DNA of 64,000 nt from Theristus sp. LFF4_11 (lineage: Eukaryota; Nematoda; Chromadorea; Monhysterida; Xyalidae). The notes beneath the pieces are model-generated. The model was not told where the DNA came from, did no database searches, and was given only the letters and a program-made list of their open reading frames with translations. Both the position numbers and the translations under genes were made by a program. Shown here piece by piece: positions 32,235 through 58,437 of the stretch (its first letter is position 1; every line of letters starts with the position of its first letter). The stretch is from contig JASANC010005175.1 of the NCBI GenBank assembly GCA_030248135.1, forward strand, positions 1 to 64,000, written 5' to 3'.

Positions 32235-34761
32235 TTAAAACGTCTTGCACATAAGAGCGGTATGAAATGCCATATGGGGCGCTCGATGGCCAAAAAATGG
32301 AATTTTGACATTTTGGGCTAAAACGATGCTACTAAGTGTCCTGAATAAGCGCACAAAATTTTTCGACCAAACACCTACCGTAACCCGAGTTATGGGCCAT
32401 TTTATGTGCTGGCCGACGGGCGCCGGTGACTCCGGCGACCGATCGCCGAATTGCATTTTTTAAGCTTTTAAAACAATTTTACGCAAATCCGAGGTGATCA
32501 CGTGAAAGAGGAGAAAATTCTGAATCAGACCCATTACTTTTTGAGTACTTTCACTGAATTTTCAGTTTTGGCCTAAAATTCTGGCTTTTGCGGCAAAGAT
32601 TTTCTTAAAACGCCCTGTTCAGAAATTCGCCAAACATTTCACAATAATAGAAAGTTAGCCCAAATTTTGGGCTTCACGGTGATGCTAAAATTGTGCCTGG
32701 TTCGGACCATTTTTGCTATATTAAAAAAGTTTTCCGCCGGCCTGTCAGCCCAAAATGGCAAAAAATGGCTTTTTTGCCATTTTTTCTAATTCTTGTCTAC
32801 CAGGGTCAACGCATTCTGCTCGAAACTTGCTGACGTGACTTTCTGCTGTACTTTGAGAAAGTTTGAAATTTTAAACGACTCAACAGGAACCCCGTTCTAT
32901 TGAAAAAAACGGTTTTTCGGCCGATTTCCGTCGAAAAGCACTTGGTTACCGGTGTGTTACCGTTGATACTGAGAACTATGGAGATGTTATAGTGGTAGAC
33001 AGTTGGTTTAGTCACATTTCTGGCTGAAAACGGTGCTCACGTTGTGACCCGTCATTGATTATCGACTTTGTAAAGGCTTTTTTCTAACCAAATGTGGCCA
33101 AAATAGCCAAAAATCGCGTTTTTTTCGCATATTCTAGTGTATCTGTGTGCACATGTAAGCTCTACCTGCGTTTCAAGTAATTTAGTGATTCTAATTTAAG
33201 TGCCTTCCAAGCATCTAAATTAAACGGTAGTTGCTGGTTGTGTGCTGGAAAATGCACGTTTACTATAAGAGTTGTGGTAAAAAACACCCAATATCAAATG
33301 CATTTATTTTCGTGATGGAAGTATATGTTTATCCGCACAGGGCTTCTGTAAAATGTCATTCATGCGTATAAAACTTATGTTCGAAAAGAACATCAACAAG
33401 CTGCAAATAAAAAGTGTCGATTATGTTTCAAAAATTTTTACATCGTTGCTTGTAGCAAGTACACATTCGAGCTGTTTAAATCACACTAAATTGGTCATGT
33501 GTGTGCGTCTGCCACTGTTCGTCATTTCGTTTTGTGCGTGACCGGCACCTTTGATAGTAATGTCTCTCTCGGCATTTGAATCAAAATAACAGTCTCCATA
33601 GCAGCACTGTAGCGCTCGCTTCAAGATGCTTCGATTGACGATGGCCAACTAGAGTAGACAGGCGGCAACCACAGTAATCAGAGCAATGACTGCGATGTTT
33701 AGGCACAGCTGCAAAGACCCACGCAGCAAACCAAAAATCGACGGAAACAACATTTTTGCAACCAGGGTTCTATTTGGTCTTTAGATTTTTTCAAATCATT
33801 TAGAGTATAACTTCAAATTACACAACAGCGAGGATTGCGCAAGTGGAGCTCACATTGGAACACAAATACACTAGAATATGCGAAAAAACGCGATTTTTGG
33901 CTATTTTGGCTACATTTGGTAAGAAAAAAGCCTTTACAAAGTCGATAATCAATGACGGGTCACAACGTGAGTACCGTTTTCAGCCAGAAATGTAACTAAA
34001 CCAACTGTCTACCAGCATAACATCTCCATAGTTCTCAGTATCAACGGTAACACACCAGTAACCAAGTGATTTTCGACCGAAATCGGCCGAAAAACCGCTT
34101 TTTTCAATAGAACGGGGTTCCTGTTGTGTCGTTTAAAATTTCAAACTTTCTCAAAGTACAGCAGAGGGTCACTTCAGCAAGTTTCGAGCAGAATGCGTTG
34201 ACCCTGGTAGACAAGAATTAGGAAAAAATGGCAAAAAAGCCATTTTTTGCCATTTTGGGCTGACAGGCCGGCGGAAAACTTTTTTAATATAGCAAAAATG
34301 GTCCGAACCACGCACAATTTTAGCATCACCGTGAAGCCCAAAATTTGGGCTAGCTTTCTTTTATTGTGAAATTTTTGGCGAATTTTTGAACAGGGCGTTT
34401 TAAGAAAATCTTTGCCGAAAAGCCAGAATTTTAGGCCAAAACTGAAAATTCAGTAAATGTACTCAAAAAGTAATGGATCTGATTCAGAATTTTTTCCTCT
34501 TTAACGTGGTCACCTCGGATTTGCCTAAAATTGCTTTAAAAGCTCAAAAAATGCAATTTGGCGATCGGTCGCCGGAGTCACCGGCGCCCGTCGGCCAGCA
34601 CATAAAATGGCCCATAACTAGGGTTACGGTAGGTGTTTGGCCGAAAAATTTTGTGCGCTTACTCAGGACACTTAGTAGGATCGTTTTAGCCCAAAATGTC
34701 AAAATTCCATTTTTGACCATCGAGCGCTACTCATACCGCTCTTATGTGCAAGACGTTTTAA
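32235..34761. mobile_element. 2.5 kb foldback element with ~0.9 kb inverted arms
   Basis: Outer ends are TTAAAACGTCTTGCACATAA and its exact inverse. The arms 32235-33150 and 33857-34761 align over their whole length with a few per cent differences, including CGCCGGTGACTCCGGCGACC. The 0.7 kb loop has no transposase or other gene. This is a non-autonomous long-TIR transposon. A transcript across it would form a ~900-bp RNA hairpin. Confidence 0.85.
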
Positions 34762-37004
34762 TTGACTCCATTTTTTACTTAAAGTTCTTCTCATTTGTGG
34801 AACGTGGGGCACAAGAGTAATCCCATGGAACGAATCGGATTTATTTTTTCCAGGATTTTCCAGGATTTCTTGCCAAAACTTCCGCACTCCGTTTGTTGTG
34901 ATCTGCGCTGCACCAATGTTTTTTCGCTGACACGCCCAGCCCGTTTTTAGCACATTCATGCAACGGAGAAGAAAACAGCACAAGCATGATTTTGTATTGA
35001 TTTTCTCCGCATTGTACATAGACCACATGTTCCATTGCAGCACAGTGAAGCAATTGCGCGTTCATATTGCGCAAGTCTGCGTGTAGCAAGCACACTGCTG
35101 TCATCATGGTTCCAGAGACACGCATGTGTTTGTGCTCCACACAATATACATTTAGTTCGCCAGCACGCATTTGCAAGTACACACATCGGCTAGCTGCTTT
35201 GCTGAAGCAGAAGCCGTTGCAACTTTACAGCTGAATAGCATTTTTGCCACATTGACTCTTGTACGTATGTGCATTAGCACTGTAGGTTCAGCGCAAAACA
35301 AGCTGTAATTTTTTTCCCCGTGCGCTTCCACACATGTGTTTGAAAATATATACACTTGCATATATTTGTATGTACGTAGCACTTCACAGACTTATTGTGG
35401 CTTCCGCGACAGCGCAGTCGAAACAAGGCTGATACACTTCGATCGTTCTGAAACAAAAAATTCGGTACAAGTGCACTCTGTACGATGAACGTCATCGTTT
35501 ATCAAGATTTTTGAGCGGCAAACTTTTTTTGGTTTTCAAAATAACTCTTTGACATACAAGTGTACCTCACTGTTTCAAATTTTTCATATTATTCAACGTT
35601 TATTATTAAAAACAGCGAGTGTCCCCAGCTACTATTGCTGCGGTTTTGTTTTCATCTCAACGTGGAAATTCAACGTTTAAAAATTGCGTTTCCAAAATTA
35701 CGAAAAATAAGGCTTGAGACAACATGTAATCTTTGCGCACTGATTGATTGGTGCCTCCAAATTATTTGCTAAACCGTCGTGGCATGAACGTGATTTGAAC
35801 CGCGTTGTCGTTTTAACAAAATAGAAAAAGTCTTTGCAACTGCGCGTCAGCTTGCACCGCAGCAACCATTTAGTGGTTGCAACGCATGGTTCTGCTTCCG
35901 TTGTCCCAAACACGCACAGAAACATAATCCGTGTGTGCGAAAACGTGTCTGCTACATGTTTGTAATCAGTCTTGCAATTAAAATATCTCTCATCCATGCA
36001 ATTTCTGCTCACAAATACTCAATTCGCATATATTCCTTTTACTGGTCTTGAAAATTCAAAAAAAACAGAAATCCGAAAAAATACAAAAATGCAGAACAAA
36101 GCTTGAGAACATCGCCTCAGTTTCACACAACTGAAGAAACAGTGTTAAGTATTTGTTTCACGAAAACTCCTCTGTATGTGCTTGTTTTACGAAAAGCAAT
36201 CTGGTTTTTCAAGGAATAAAGGAATACCAGCTGGCATACTTTAGCGTTAGTAGACTTTTCTGCAGAACACATCGCAGTAGTATTTGTATGCGGGGCTGTA
36301 TGTAAGAGCTCATGCTTGTGCGTACAGTCACAGCTTTATTATTGGTGCTTTGCGGCTTCTGTGTGTGTGCGTCTAGAGAGCGAAAACCTGTATCACATTC
36401 GTGCGCATGTGTACGCCATAAAAGTCCAATATGTCTATTCGCCGCTTGTTCGTGTGTTTGTGTGTGTGTGTGTGCATGTGCACATTTCGTTGTTTGCTTC
36501 TGCGTGTGTTATTTTCAAAGTTTTTGTTCGGCTCTCTTGCACTTCATATACCAGCTCTCCCAGACAGACGTATACGCGTCGTATACCAATGCCATCGCAT
36601 TTTATCATTGGTACGTTTCGTACAGGCTGGAGCAGAGAAACCTTTGAAGTTTTGTTTCCCGGTGCCATTTCACATGCGTATACAAACATGTACGCTTGCG
36701 TTGTTCATTGTATATTCGAAAAAAGCGAGCCTTTATTTTGCGCACAGTTCAAATCGTTACCACAGTCTGGGTGGTGAACTTTTCAAAAGCACATGCGCAT
36801 GTGATTATTGCCAACTTGTGCTCTTGTATGAAAGTTGCTTTTTTTACGGTACATATTATCTTTGTTGCATGTATGACGCGAGAATTAAAAATTGGTAAAG
36901 TGATCCGAGTTCACTGAAGAGGCCCGGGTCTCTCAGGCTATTTTGAATTGCGTCATAAAGTTACGTCTGTAAACGAATTTGGGTCGCAGAACCCAAAAAT
37001 GATA
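34762..37004. other. Intergenic AT-rich stretch
   Basis: No coding exon found. It holds GTGTGTGTG runs near 36360-36500 and a partial copy of the splice-site-adjacent repeat at 36893-36995. Confidence 0.4.
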
Positions 37005-37464
37005 TACCGTATTACCCCCATTAAACCCCCCCCCACCATTAATCCCCCCCACCAATAAACCCCCACCCCCCCGACCAGTTTCCAAATAATCCCCCCCCCA
37101 CAAATAATCCCCCATGGGGGTTAATTGGAAACCTGTTTGAAACACATACCCAGCGATATCAGTGGCTGGTTGCAGTGAAAATGATGAAATTGTGCTACCA
37201 AAGGCCCCAAATGAGTGAGTTAATAGTAATTTCATTACAAAAGGCTGTTATAAAAGGAAATTTCTATGTAGAGTAGAAGTTTCTACGACTTTCTTGCCTG
37301 CCATGCAAGGTATTTTTGCCATTTTTCAACAAACCCCCACCCCTAGAATTTTTTGTAAAATAAACCCCCCCCCACCAATAATCCCCCCCCACCAATAAAC
37401 CCCCACCCCTAAAAGTCGCTGACGTATTAATCCCCCATGGGGGTTTATTGAGGGTAATACGGTA
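37005..37464. mobile_element. MITE with TACCGTATTACCCCC ends, copy 2
   Basis: Same ends, C/G-run blocks and core as the copy at 4587-5025. It lies upstream of the RasGRP gene. Confidence 0.75.
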
Positions 37465-37713
37465 GTGTATATTCTGCCAAATTTTTGTTAACCAAAAAGA
37501 ACAGCTGGCTTTTTTGGCGGATGATAAAAACACCGAAAAATTCTGTGCCGTGGAGAGGAAAAACTCCATAAACTTTTGAATAGCGCGACACTTTTCAGCC
37601 GCCAATTTCGGTGCTGTACTAAGAACATATTTTCTTGTCAGATGAGCTAATTCTCAGACATGGGTTGATTCAGCGTTCCATCGAAATCTAAGTCACCCGT
37701 CAGCTCGCGAAAC

Positions 37714-50739
<13,026 letters not shown>

Positions 50740-51313
50740 AATGATGTTTTCTTTCAATTTTTCTTTCTCATTTTTACAGCACCAGTCATTTCACGCAGAA
50801 AATCGGTGAAAAAGATAAATTTTCCATTTTTGCCATCACGTCTTCTCGATCACTGTTTTCTCCTTCATTCAAATTGTGATACGCGCCCGCACCGACTCTA
50901 TGTGATTCCATTTTTGTTTTGTTTTTGTTCATTCCGCTTGCTGTTCGGATGTTATGATCTTCAGATTTTTCTGTTTCTATCTCTGTTATGAGAATGAAAT
51001 CGCATTCAAAAAAAATTACATGACAGAGAATACACCTGCGAAAACGTGAAAATTTCGAAAAACACACCACACAAGCACACACGGACAATCACAAATACTG
51101 GATTTCTTTGAGCAAATACACAACACGATGTGAACGTGCTTCTGGTGAGACAAGAAGAGAACACACCGATCGCACAGCGTATAAATTGCATAACAACACC
51201 GCACACACGAAATGAACGCACTGAATAATATTCGTCAAAATGCCAAAAACACTCGAGAAAAAAGCCGTTCTTGAACCCCAAACTCCGAAACCGTTCACCA
51301 GCAATCAGTTACG

Positions 51314-54300
51314 TCAGAAAAGACCACGATTAGTGAGCGGCTGGAATGGCCGACCAGGGTTGCTGTCGAGCGCGCTCTGTACGAACTGACGCGCCTGCTC
51401 CTGCAGCGAGTCGGCGTTGGATTGCGGTTGATTCGACAACTCGGCCGATGGCGACGGCGCCACCCCGCTGAGGAACTGCGACACACCTGGCGACCGAGAG
51501 AGAGTCTTTTTGATTGATTGATTTTATTCGACACGTTGTAAGTGTCAGGCATATGCACAAGGAAAACCAGTTTCCAAACCAGCAAAGCTGAGCACACAGC
51601 ATTGTGTTTTTTCATTGTTTTCAAGACGAAAATAGCGCCAAACATCAGATGCAGCGCAATGCTGGAATGGAGTGCGTTGATTGGCGATGCGACAGCAATT
51701 GGATTTGTTTTGTTTGAAATTCACTTGATAAATAACTGATAATTTTCACCTTTGTTTTTGTGCTCTGCGACTGACTGCGCGCTAGCGAGTCAAGCAGTTT
51801 TATGGTTGACGCGCGCGCGAACTCAAAATTGGTGATGAAGTGACCCGTGTCAATAAAATACAGTTGAGTCGTTAGTGTCATGTTTAGTTGCCGCATCAAG
51901 CGTGAAACCGACTCTCTGTGCCTATCGACGTCTGCAAACCCGTTGAGTGAGTGACGGAACAAAAAAAAATTGAACGACACTAAACCAGGCGGTATGGCGG
52001 CCCGATCGAGCACATCCGTGGCAGCGATTGGAAGTCGCGGGATGCTCAGATCGACGGGCGGCACCAGCAGCGGCGACGGCGTGGGTCGACGACGCGTGGT
52101 CGCGGTGGCCGCTGTGACACTCGACGACTGCGGTGACACAGCACTAGCAGAAGAAGGCACCACCGCCACAGGCGCAGCGGGCGGTGTCGCCGAACTCGCA
52201 CCACGCTGCTCGCTCGACTCGCGACGCTCGATCGAGTGATGCTGGTCACGGTGATCGTCGCCACCGCCACCGGCGTCGCTGCCGCTCGCGTCTGCCGTTC
52301 GATTCAGCTCACAGATGAAGCGCAACCTGTGCACGTCGTATTAATTTTGTTTGTCGACTGTTGTTGCAGAGAAGACGGCTCGAACCGTCAAGAGTGTGCA
52401 ATGCAATAGGCTGGTTGCAATTTGCATTGCATTGCAAGTCAAGTTTACAATTATTTGCTGTTCGCTTCACTAAAACGCCCATCGAAACACACAGACACAC
52501 ACAGATATGGAATTTACAATTATTTTGCAGTACGTCTTTGCACAGTGACAAACAAAAAGACACAGGCGCACATAATCGTTGCACAGACGATGTTACACTG
52601 GTCGGGTTTGGTGTGGCTGCGTGTGTGGTGTGGACAGAAATCAAAGCCTCCAGCCAGTTCCAAAATTGAGCAAGACCGAATGATCGACACGGAGAGCCAG
52701 AATGAGTGGAGCCAACACCAGAAACAAAAAATCTAGTACCTTTTATTTTGGTCCCGCGTCTCCATGCGCGCATAGATGGGTAAGCAGTCTCATGCACGAC
52801 GCGGGAATTCAAAATTGGCAAAGGGGTCCGAGTCCCAATAAGGCCGGGTCACTTGGACTATTCTGAATTACCACATACAGATTGAAACCAGTTTCCTTTC
52901 CACGTCCACAACCGCATTCAGTCGCAGCACCTAAAAAATTGAAAATACCTCGCCGCGCAGTCGTGCACATGAACGAACGCGTCGGCGTTGCTGGCCAGCG
53001 GCACGTGCGCGGCGACACACGCCAGCACACGACTGTGACCGTACGAGCGGACGTTCTCCAGTAACCATAATCTGATAAAGCAGAAACAAAATGCGCACCG
53101 CAAAAAAAGTGTGTTGTGTAGAACAGAGCAATGATCTCGTCATGATGAAATCAGAACTCTGATAAAAGCCTACCCCCTTTTATAGAAACATGCACTCTGG
53201 CTCTGGCCTGGCGATAAAAATACCAGTGATGAAATTCAGTGATCCTCCACCCGCTCACCAACCATCACAACTCACAAGGAGGCAGCACAAAATTGCAAAC
53301 GCGCTTCGACGTTCAGCAATTTATCGATCACTCCATTCCACAAAAAACCCGTCTTACAGCGAGCGAACGGCAACGCCGTCTGTCGTAGCCCAAGTCCACG
53401 GTGGCGACGACGACGACGACTGCGCTTGTGTTGCGTCCGTCCGTGCGTGCAGCCCAATCCAGTACGGCTCCGTGAATGGCGCCGTATTGCGGATGAAATT
53501 CGACTGGGAATATGACGAGCAATGAAAAAAAAGAATTTCGAAACACTACGACGTTGTCGTGAGTTTTTCGGCATGCTTTTTCATTTCGTCACAATTCGTC
53601 TTTATCCAGTGCCTGCGTGCGTGCGGAAAATACGATGAATGAAACTGAACTTTACAGTCTCAAAGTAACAACAAATGACAAGCAAAAGCAGACAGAGCGG
53701 GAAAAACCGCTCTCAACTCATAAAGCGATAAAGCAGCAACGAAAACTGAACGAAAACAGACAACAAAAAAGACAGTGCACCCACGACCGACCAGTTCATC
53801 GTCGCTGGAAATCACGGTCAACTGAGCGCCCGTCTCGTGGCACCGTCGTTCGGCACCGTCGTACGTTTCGCGATCCGACGAGAATTTGTAGCAAGAGCCT
53901 GTGCGAACGAACAATCCAGGACAGACGCATATGCGAAAAGACCGATTTTTAGCTCAGTTCATTAAGGCCAGTTGGTTTGTTGTGTTGTCAGTTCAGTGGC
54001 ACTAGCGCACAGATGTCAACAGGCTGGTGAACAACAACACCGGTTTTATGGCTGGTCACCGGACGGGCTACGGCGACTGCGCGGTGCGTACGGTATTTTT
54101 GCTTGAACCTGTCACGTTTTTTTTCGCAGAATAGCAAGCAAGCATGCGAACATTTGGTACCACAAGATCAAATGTATCGGGTTTGGTCGGAAATGAAACA
54201 GCCCCACTTGTGGCAGAATGCATGATTTCTTGCAAACTCCGATCCAGTATTTCTTCGAACGCGACTTCTGTGTTCAACGAAAAGTGTCAGGTTTCAACAA

Positions 54301-56408
54301 ACATACTGTATTTAGTTCGGGGGTAACCATCCCCGGCCAAGGAGTTGCCTCGCGCATGATTGCAATAATTCTAATATCATGGTTTTTCTTGAGTCAGCCG
54401 CTGACGGGCATCGGAAAACAGAGAACGATTGGACAAACCGTGATAAATCGTCCACGTGTCCGGACAGCAGACGCCGTCGGCGTCATTGGCGCGGTGCTCA
54501 TTATGGGCGCTGCGAAACTGCAACCAAACCTGGTGAACCACTGACTTTTGAAGTGCAGAATTTGTTAAACGTTTGGAAAAACATCGAATCGAGCAAAATG
54601 ACATGTTCATACGAACAAAAACGAAGACAGCAGGTACTGTTGTGTGTTCGAACAAAATTCGGCCAACGATAACATGAACAACGCTCGCTTAGTCTCTATT
54701 GCTGTTGTTTCTGCGCGAAGCTCCAAACACGAACGCCGCGAGAAATGAAAGAAAAAGAAAACTTTGACGAACCAGTCCACCAGCCACAGTATCTTCCCGA
54801 CTGTTGCTGTGCGCTACATCTTCTGTTTCTGCGGTGCTGATCGCCTGAAATAGGAGAAATACACACACAGTGAAGGGGCATACATCACCAACGATCGCGC
54901 TCCATCATTTCAGAAACAGAAACAAAAGAGCAAAGAGAGAGAAAGAGAAAAGCCATTCAACGAACGCGCATCTCGTGCGGCGGCGTCGTGGTCGCGTGCG
55001 CGCTGCGATTGCGCTCGCACACGTAGTTCATGTTCAGCGCGCAGTCGTACAGGAACACGTACTCGCGTAGATTCGCGGCCGCCGGATTGTGGACGGCCGC
55101 ACACGCGAGCAGGCGCGTCTGACCGTGCCGGGATGACTGCACCAGCCAGCGTCTGCAAGAACGCCACATGCGGCGCTGGTTTTTTTTTGGTTGGTCGGTT
55201 TGATTTTCCGATCGGATTTCCTCATGAAAAAAAACGCCTTTGGTGTGGCCTTTCTTGTGACACCAAAACTAACTTTTTTGTGTCTTGTAATACCTAAACC
55301 TAAAGTTTTCAAGTGTCTATGTCTTGCATAATGATCAACCACGGTTCCAAAACTATGTTTGCGAACTGATCGTGTTCGTTATTGACCGACACAACGCCAT
55401 TTATAAGCTCATACGACATGATTTCTAAATGGCATGATAATTTTTGTGAAGCGTCTGTTTTCGTGCGCACAGAAAACTTCGGATTCGCTGCGTTTCGCTC
55501 GAAAATCAATGAGCTCCAACTAGGGCTCCAACGTCTGGAACAATAGGACTTCTGGTATTCGGCGGGCGGAGCGAAAACAATTATCCGAAAATGTCTATCA
55601 AAGAGACCGCGCAATAATGAAGAATTCAGCCATGTATGTTTGACCGAATCAATCGAGAGCAAAAAACAAAGTCCAGTGGTCAGTTAATATTGCAGGCACA
55701 GTGAACGCGACGCGATTCCAATAAAGCAATCCTATCAACAAACAAACGCCAGTCACACACAATTGCTCGGTGACAATGCCACCGTCGGTGTCCCACGCCA
55801 ATGGTGAATCAAACTCGTCGCCGTCCGCTCGTAGGCCGATCCACGATGAGACGGCCAATTCGGCGTTGTCTCGCAAAAAGTCGCTCTGAAACCGAACGAG
55901 AATACGTCGTTCTCGTGTGCTTCGATAAGGCGGGAACAATGAACAGCCAGTGGTTTTAGAAAATTGAAAAAATTAAAGATACACATACAGACCAGAAGAA
56001 GAACAACTTGTATGAATAGTATAATCAAGCGTGAAAACTATTTTTTAGTTTTTCTTGATAATAAAGGTGATAACAGGTCTTAATTAAGAATGGACTTCAA
56101 AATACCACCAATTTTGCTCAAACTGATGACCAAATTGATTATCTCTGGTTTTATGTATAATACGAAGAAGAACCGATTGTTTTTCCAAAAAAAATTCCGT
56201 TGTTTTCCATCCCAACGTCATCTACCCCTGCTCTGGTGGTAATGTACCACTTCTTCTGGCGTTGAAATCACGGCCAGTTGCGCTTGTTCACTGCGGCACG
56301 CCTCGCGGGCGCCCTCAAAGTTGCGTCGCTCCAAGGGACCCCGCGAGAATTTATAGCACGAATCACGGTACACCACCCAGCCGTTCGGACACGCCACGAT
56401 CTCCTGGC
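51314..56408 (-). CDS. Protein with two C-type lectin domains (5' exon not found)
   Basis: Exons on the minus strand: 56408-56248, 55885-55761, 55152-54966, 54844-54773, 54517-54439, 53898-53792, 53503-53358, 53071-52949, 52326-51986 and 51486-51314 (stop at 51316-51314). Phases agree throughout. Lectin domain 1 runs from ACPNGWVVYRDSCYKFS through SSWIGLRADGDEFDSPLAW to YDCALNMNYVCE. A Ser/Thr-rich linker follows. Domain 2 runs from CCPDTWTIYHGSCYKFSS through PYWIGLHAR..PPWTWATTDG to FICELN. Both keep WIGL and the outer cysteines, but neither has a clear EPN or QPD sugar-binding motif, so sugar binding is uncertain. The tail is Ser/Pro/Ala-rich with no membrane segment. A signal-peptide exon ending in phase 1 must lie upstream of 56408. 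The two domains share intron positions, so they arose by tandem duplication. Confidence 0.8.
51745..51958. repeat. Splice-site-adjacent repeat in the lectin gene, last intron
   Basis: Diverged copy starting about 28 bases after the donor at 51986 (minus strand). It contains CACCAATTTTGAGTTCGCGC when read on the minus strand. Confidence 0.6.
52733..52930. repeat. Splice-site-adjacent repeat in the lectin gene
   Basis: Nearly complete copy about 19 bases after the donor at 52949 (minus strand). It runs from the GTGCTGCGACTGAATGCGG end to CGGGACCAAAATAAAAGGT. Confidence 0.7.
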
Positions 56409-57290
56409 CTGCAGACGTTTAGTTTTTAGAGTTCAGTGACACGCATGCGAACGTGACAACGCAGCCGCTTCGTGTGAGACAATCCTTCTTAGAGGAACCG
56501 TTTTGTAAAAGCTCTGTGAAAGTCCAGAAAGTTCTAATGGATCGCTGACCGTCTGATTCATGAGACAACGCATTTCACTTTCCCCACTATAGTTGTTCTA
56601 GGAGGGGGAGGGCCAAAATGTTTTTGAATCTCTCATTTGAGTTTTTTCGGCTCAATTTTTTTGAGCCAGCATCAACCTAAAAAATGATTTTCGAAGACAA
56701 AAAAATAGGTTCATTTTTGTCTAAAATTTACTATTTTTGCTGGATATTATTGAAAATTTTGCTAATTTTAGGTAACATACGCGTTTCATGACTTTTTGAT
56801 TTTGATTTCATTTTTGACCTTCCCCCATTTCGGCAAATACGAAAAAGGCAAATACCTGAAACTGAAAAGTATGGTAGATCAGTCGCACACGTGCAAACGA
56901 ACAGCCAAAACGTCCAACTTGTTTTCACACTCATTTCAGTCAGAAACTTCACACTCGCTCGTTCCGTTGGTATTCGTTTTCTCCTGGGGCCAGTTTTGTA
57001 CACTTAGCAGCAATAGTGCAAAGCGCAGTTGTTCAAGGGGGCAGTCGGTTCGGTACTGGGGTTCGAAAAAAAGTGAAAAATCCCCAAAAAATTTTCAATA
57101 AAATCACAACTGGAGATGTAACGGTCAAAAAAAATTTTATTTTATTTTTTTTAAAGTAAAAAAAGCATTTTTTTAATTTTTTTATTAAAAATTTTTGAAA
57201 TTTTTTCTTTAATGTGCCCTGAAAATGGGTTGCCCTTCTTTTCTAAAAACCGATACACTCGTTGTCGGACATTGCTAAATCGGACCTAGT
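56409..57290. other. Non-coding stretch upstream of the lectin gene
   Basis: AT-rich; should contain the missing first exon and promoter of the lectin gene. I could not identify either. Confidence 0.35.
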
Positions 57291-57363
57291 TCTAAATCCT
57301 AATCCTAAAGCCTAATTCTAAGCCTAACATAATCCTAACCTAATCCTAACCTAAGCCAAGCCT
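57291..57363. repeat. Degenerate CCTAA-type telomere-like tract
   Basis: Repeated CCTAATCCTAA, AGCCTAA and ATCCTAACC units. The related tract at 61478-61513 shares the ending CTAAGCCAAGCCTTTT. Nematode telomeres are (TTAGGC)n, whose complement is GCCTAA; these tracts are imperfect relatives at best. Confidence 0.5.
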
Positions 57364-58213
57364 TTTCAAGAAGAAAGATGTCTGAACAATTGCGTTTTGA
57401 ACAAGTTCTTGTTGGGGCCGGAGCGTGTGCACGTGCGCTAGTGGATCATGAGCATGAGCATGCGGATGCGAGGTGCGCGTGCGTTTTAAAAAAGAAGCTC
57501 CAGCCTGAAAATGCCGTTTTTGGCATAATTTTTCGAAAGTTCAACAAAAAATTTTCTTTGACTTTACCTTGTCACTTAGTCTTCAACGCTGCAGGTGGTA
57601 TTCTGGATCGATTTATCGACTGTTTCAGCCTTGGCGAGTGATGATCGACTCGCGCATTGAAGTACTTGAGCGTCGCAAAGGCTAGTTCAACAAATTCCGA
57701 TGCCGCTAAGGTGAGATAGAAGCAGAGAACTCACATTTATGCATCGTTTTTCAGGATCTCGAAAGGTCGAAATTGCACTGTCTGCCACTGCAAGCGTAAC
57801 TTCGTTGGTTGCTCGTTGCTGTTTCTCCTCGTGTCGTCAGCATGATCACTTTTCGAAACGATGATTTGAAGAGTGGGCTCTCGCCATGTGGCAGATAGCA
57901 TAGCTGGTTGAACCTGAAAGTAAGTGTCTTGGGGGGGGGCGACCGCTCGAAAACACGTACCATGATTTCGCGATCACGTTGCGGGCAACTGACAGACGCA
58001 AGTTTAACACGTTAGTTTAGCTCAGCACGCAAGTTTTAACATGTGGCCATGTTATCGGGTATCTGAAAAACGGTCGTGTGATGTGGTATTAACCAACATC
58101 TCCGCTCCAATTGTTTAACAATATATCGCACAACTCCATTGTAGACCTATAACATACGCCAATCAACAAAATATCATGTTCATCTCATGGCCTACCGACT
58201 GAAAAAAACATGT

Positions 58214-58437
58214 TCTAAGTTGCAAGAAAACGATTTCTGAAACGATATTTCAATTCAGTTAAGTCATTTCAACGCTAAAAATTGACTCTAGAAGTCATCC
58301 AAATCGAAAAACATGGAGTACGTCGGTCAAAATGACCAAATAATGACATTTACCTAAGCACACAAAGAAGTTGAGAAGAAAATTTGGTTTGAACTTTCAA
58401 AAATTTATGCCATAAATCGAATTTTCAGAGCAAAGTA
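58214..58437. repeat. Left arm of a ~223-bp inverted repeat pair
   Basis: Inverted copy of 61064-61286, including GAAACGATATTTCAATTCAG and GGAGTACGTCGGTCAAAATG. The LINE fragment begins immediately to its right. Confidence 0.75.
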
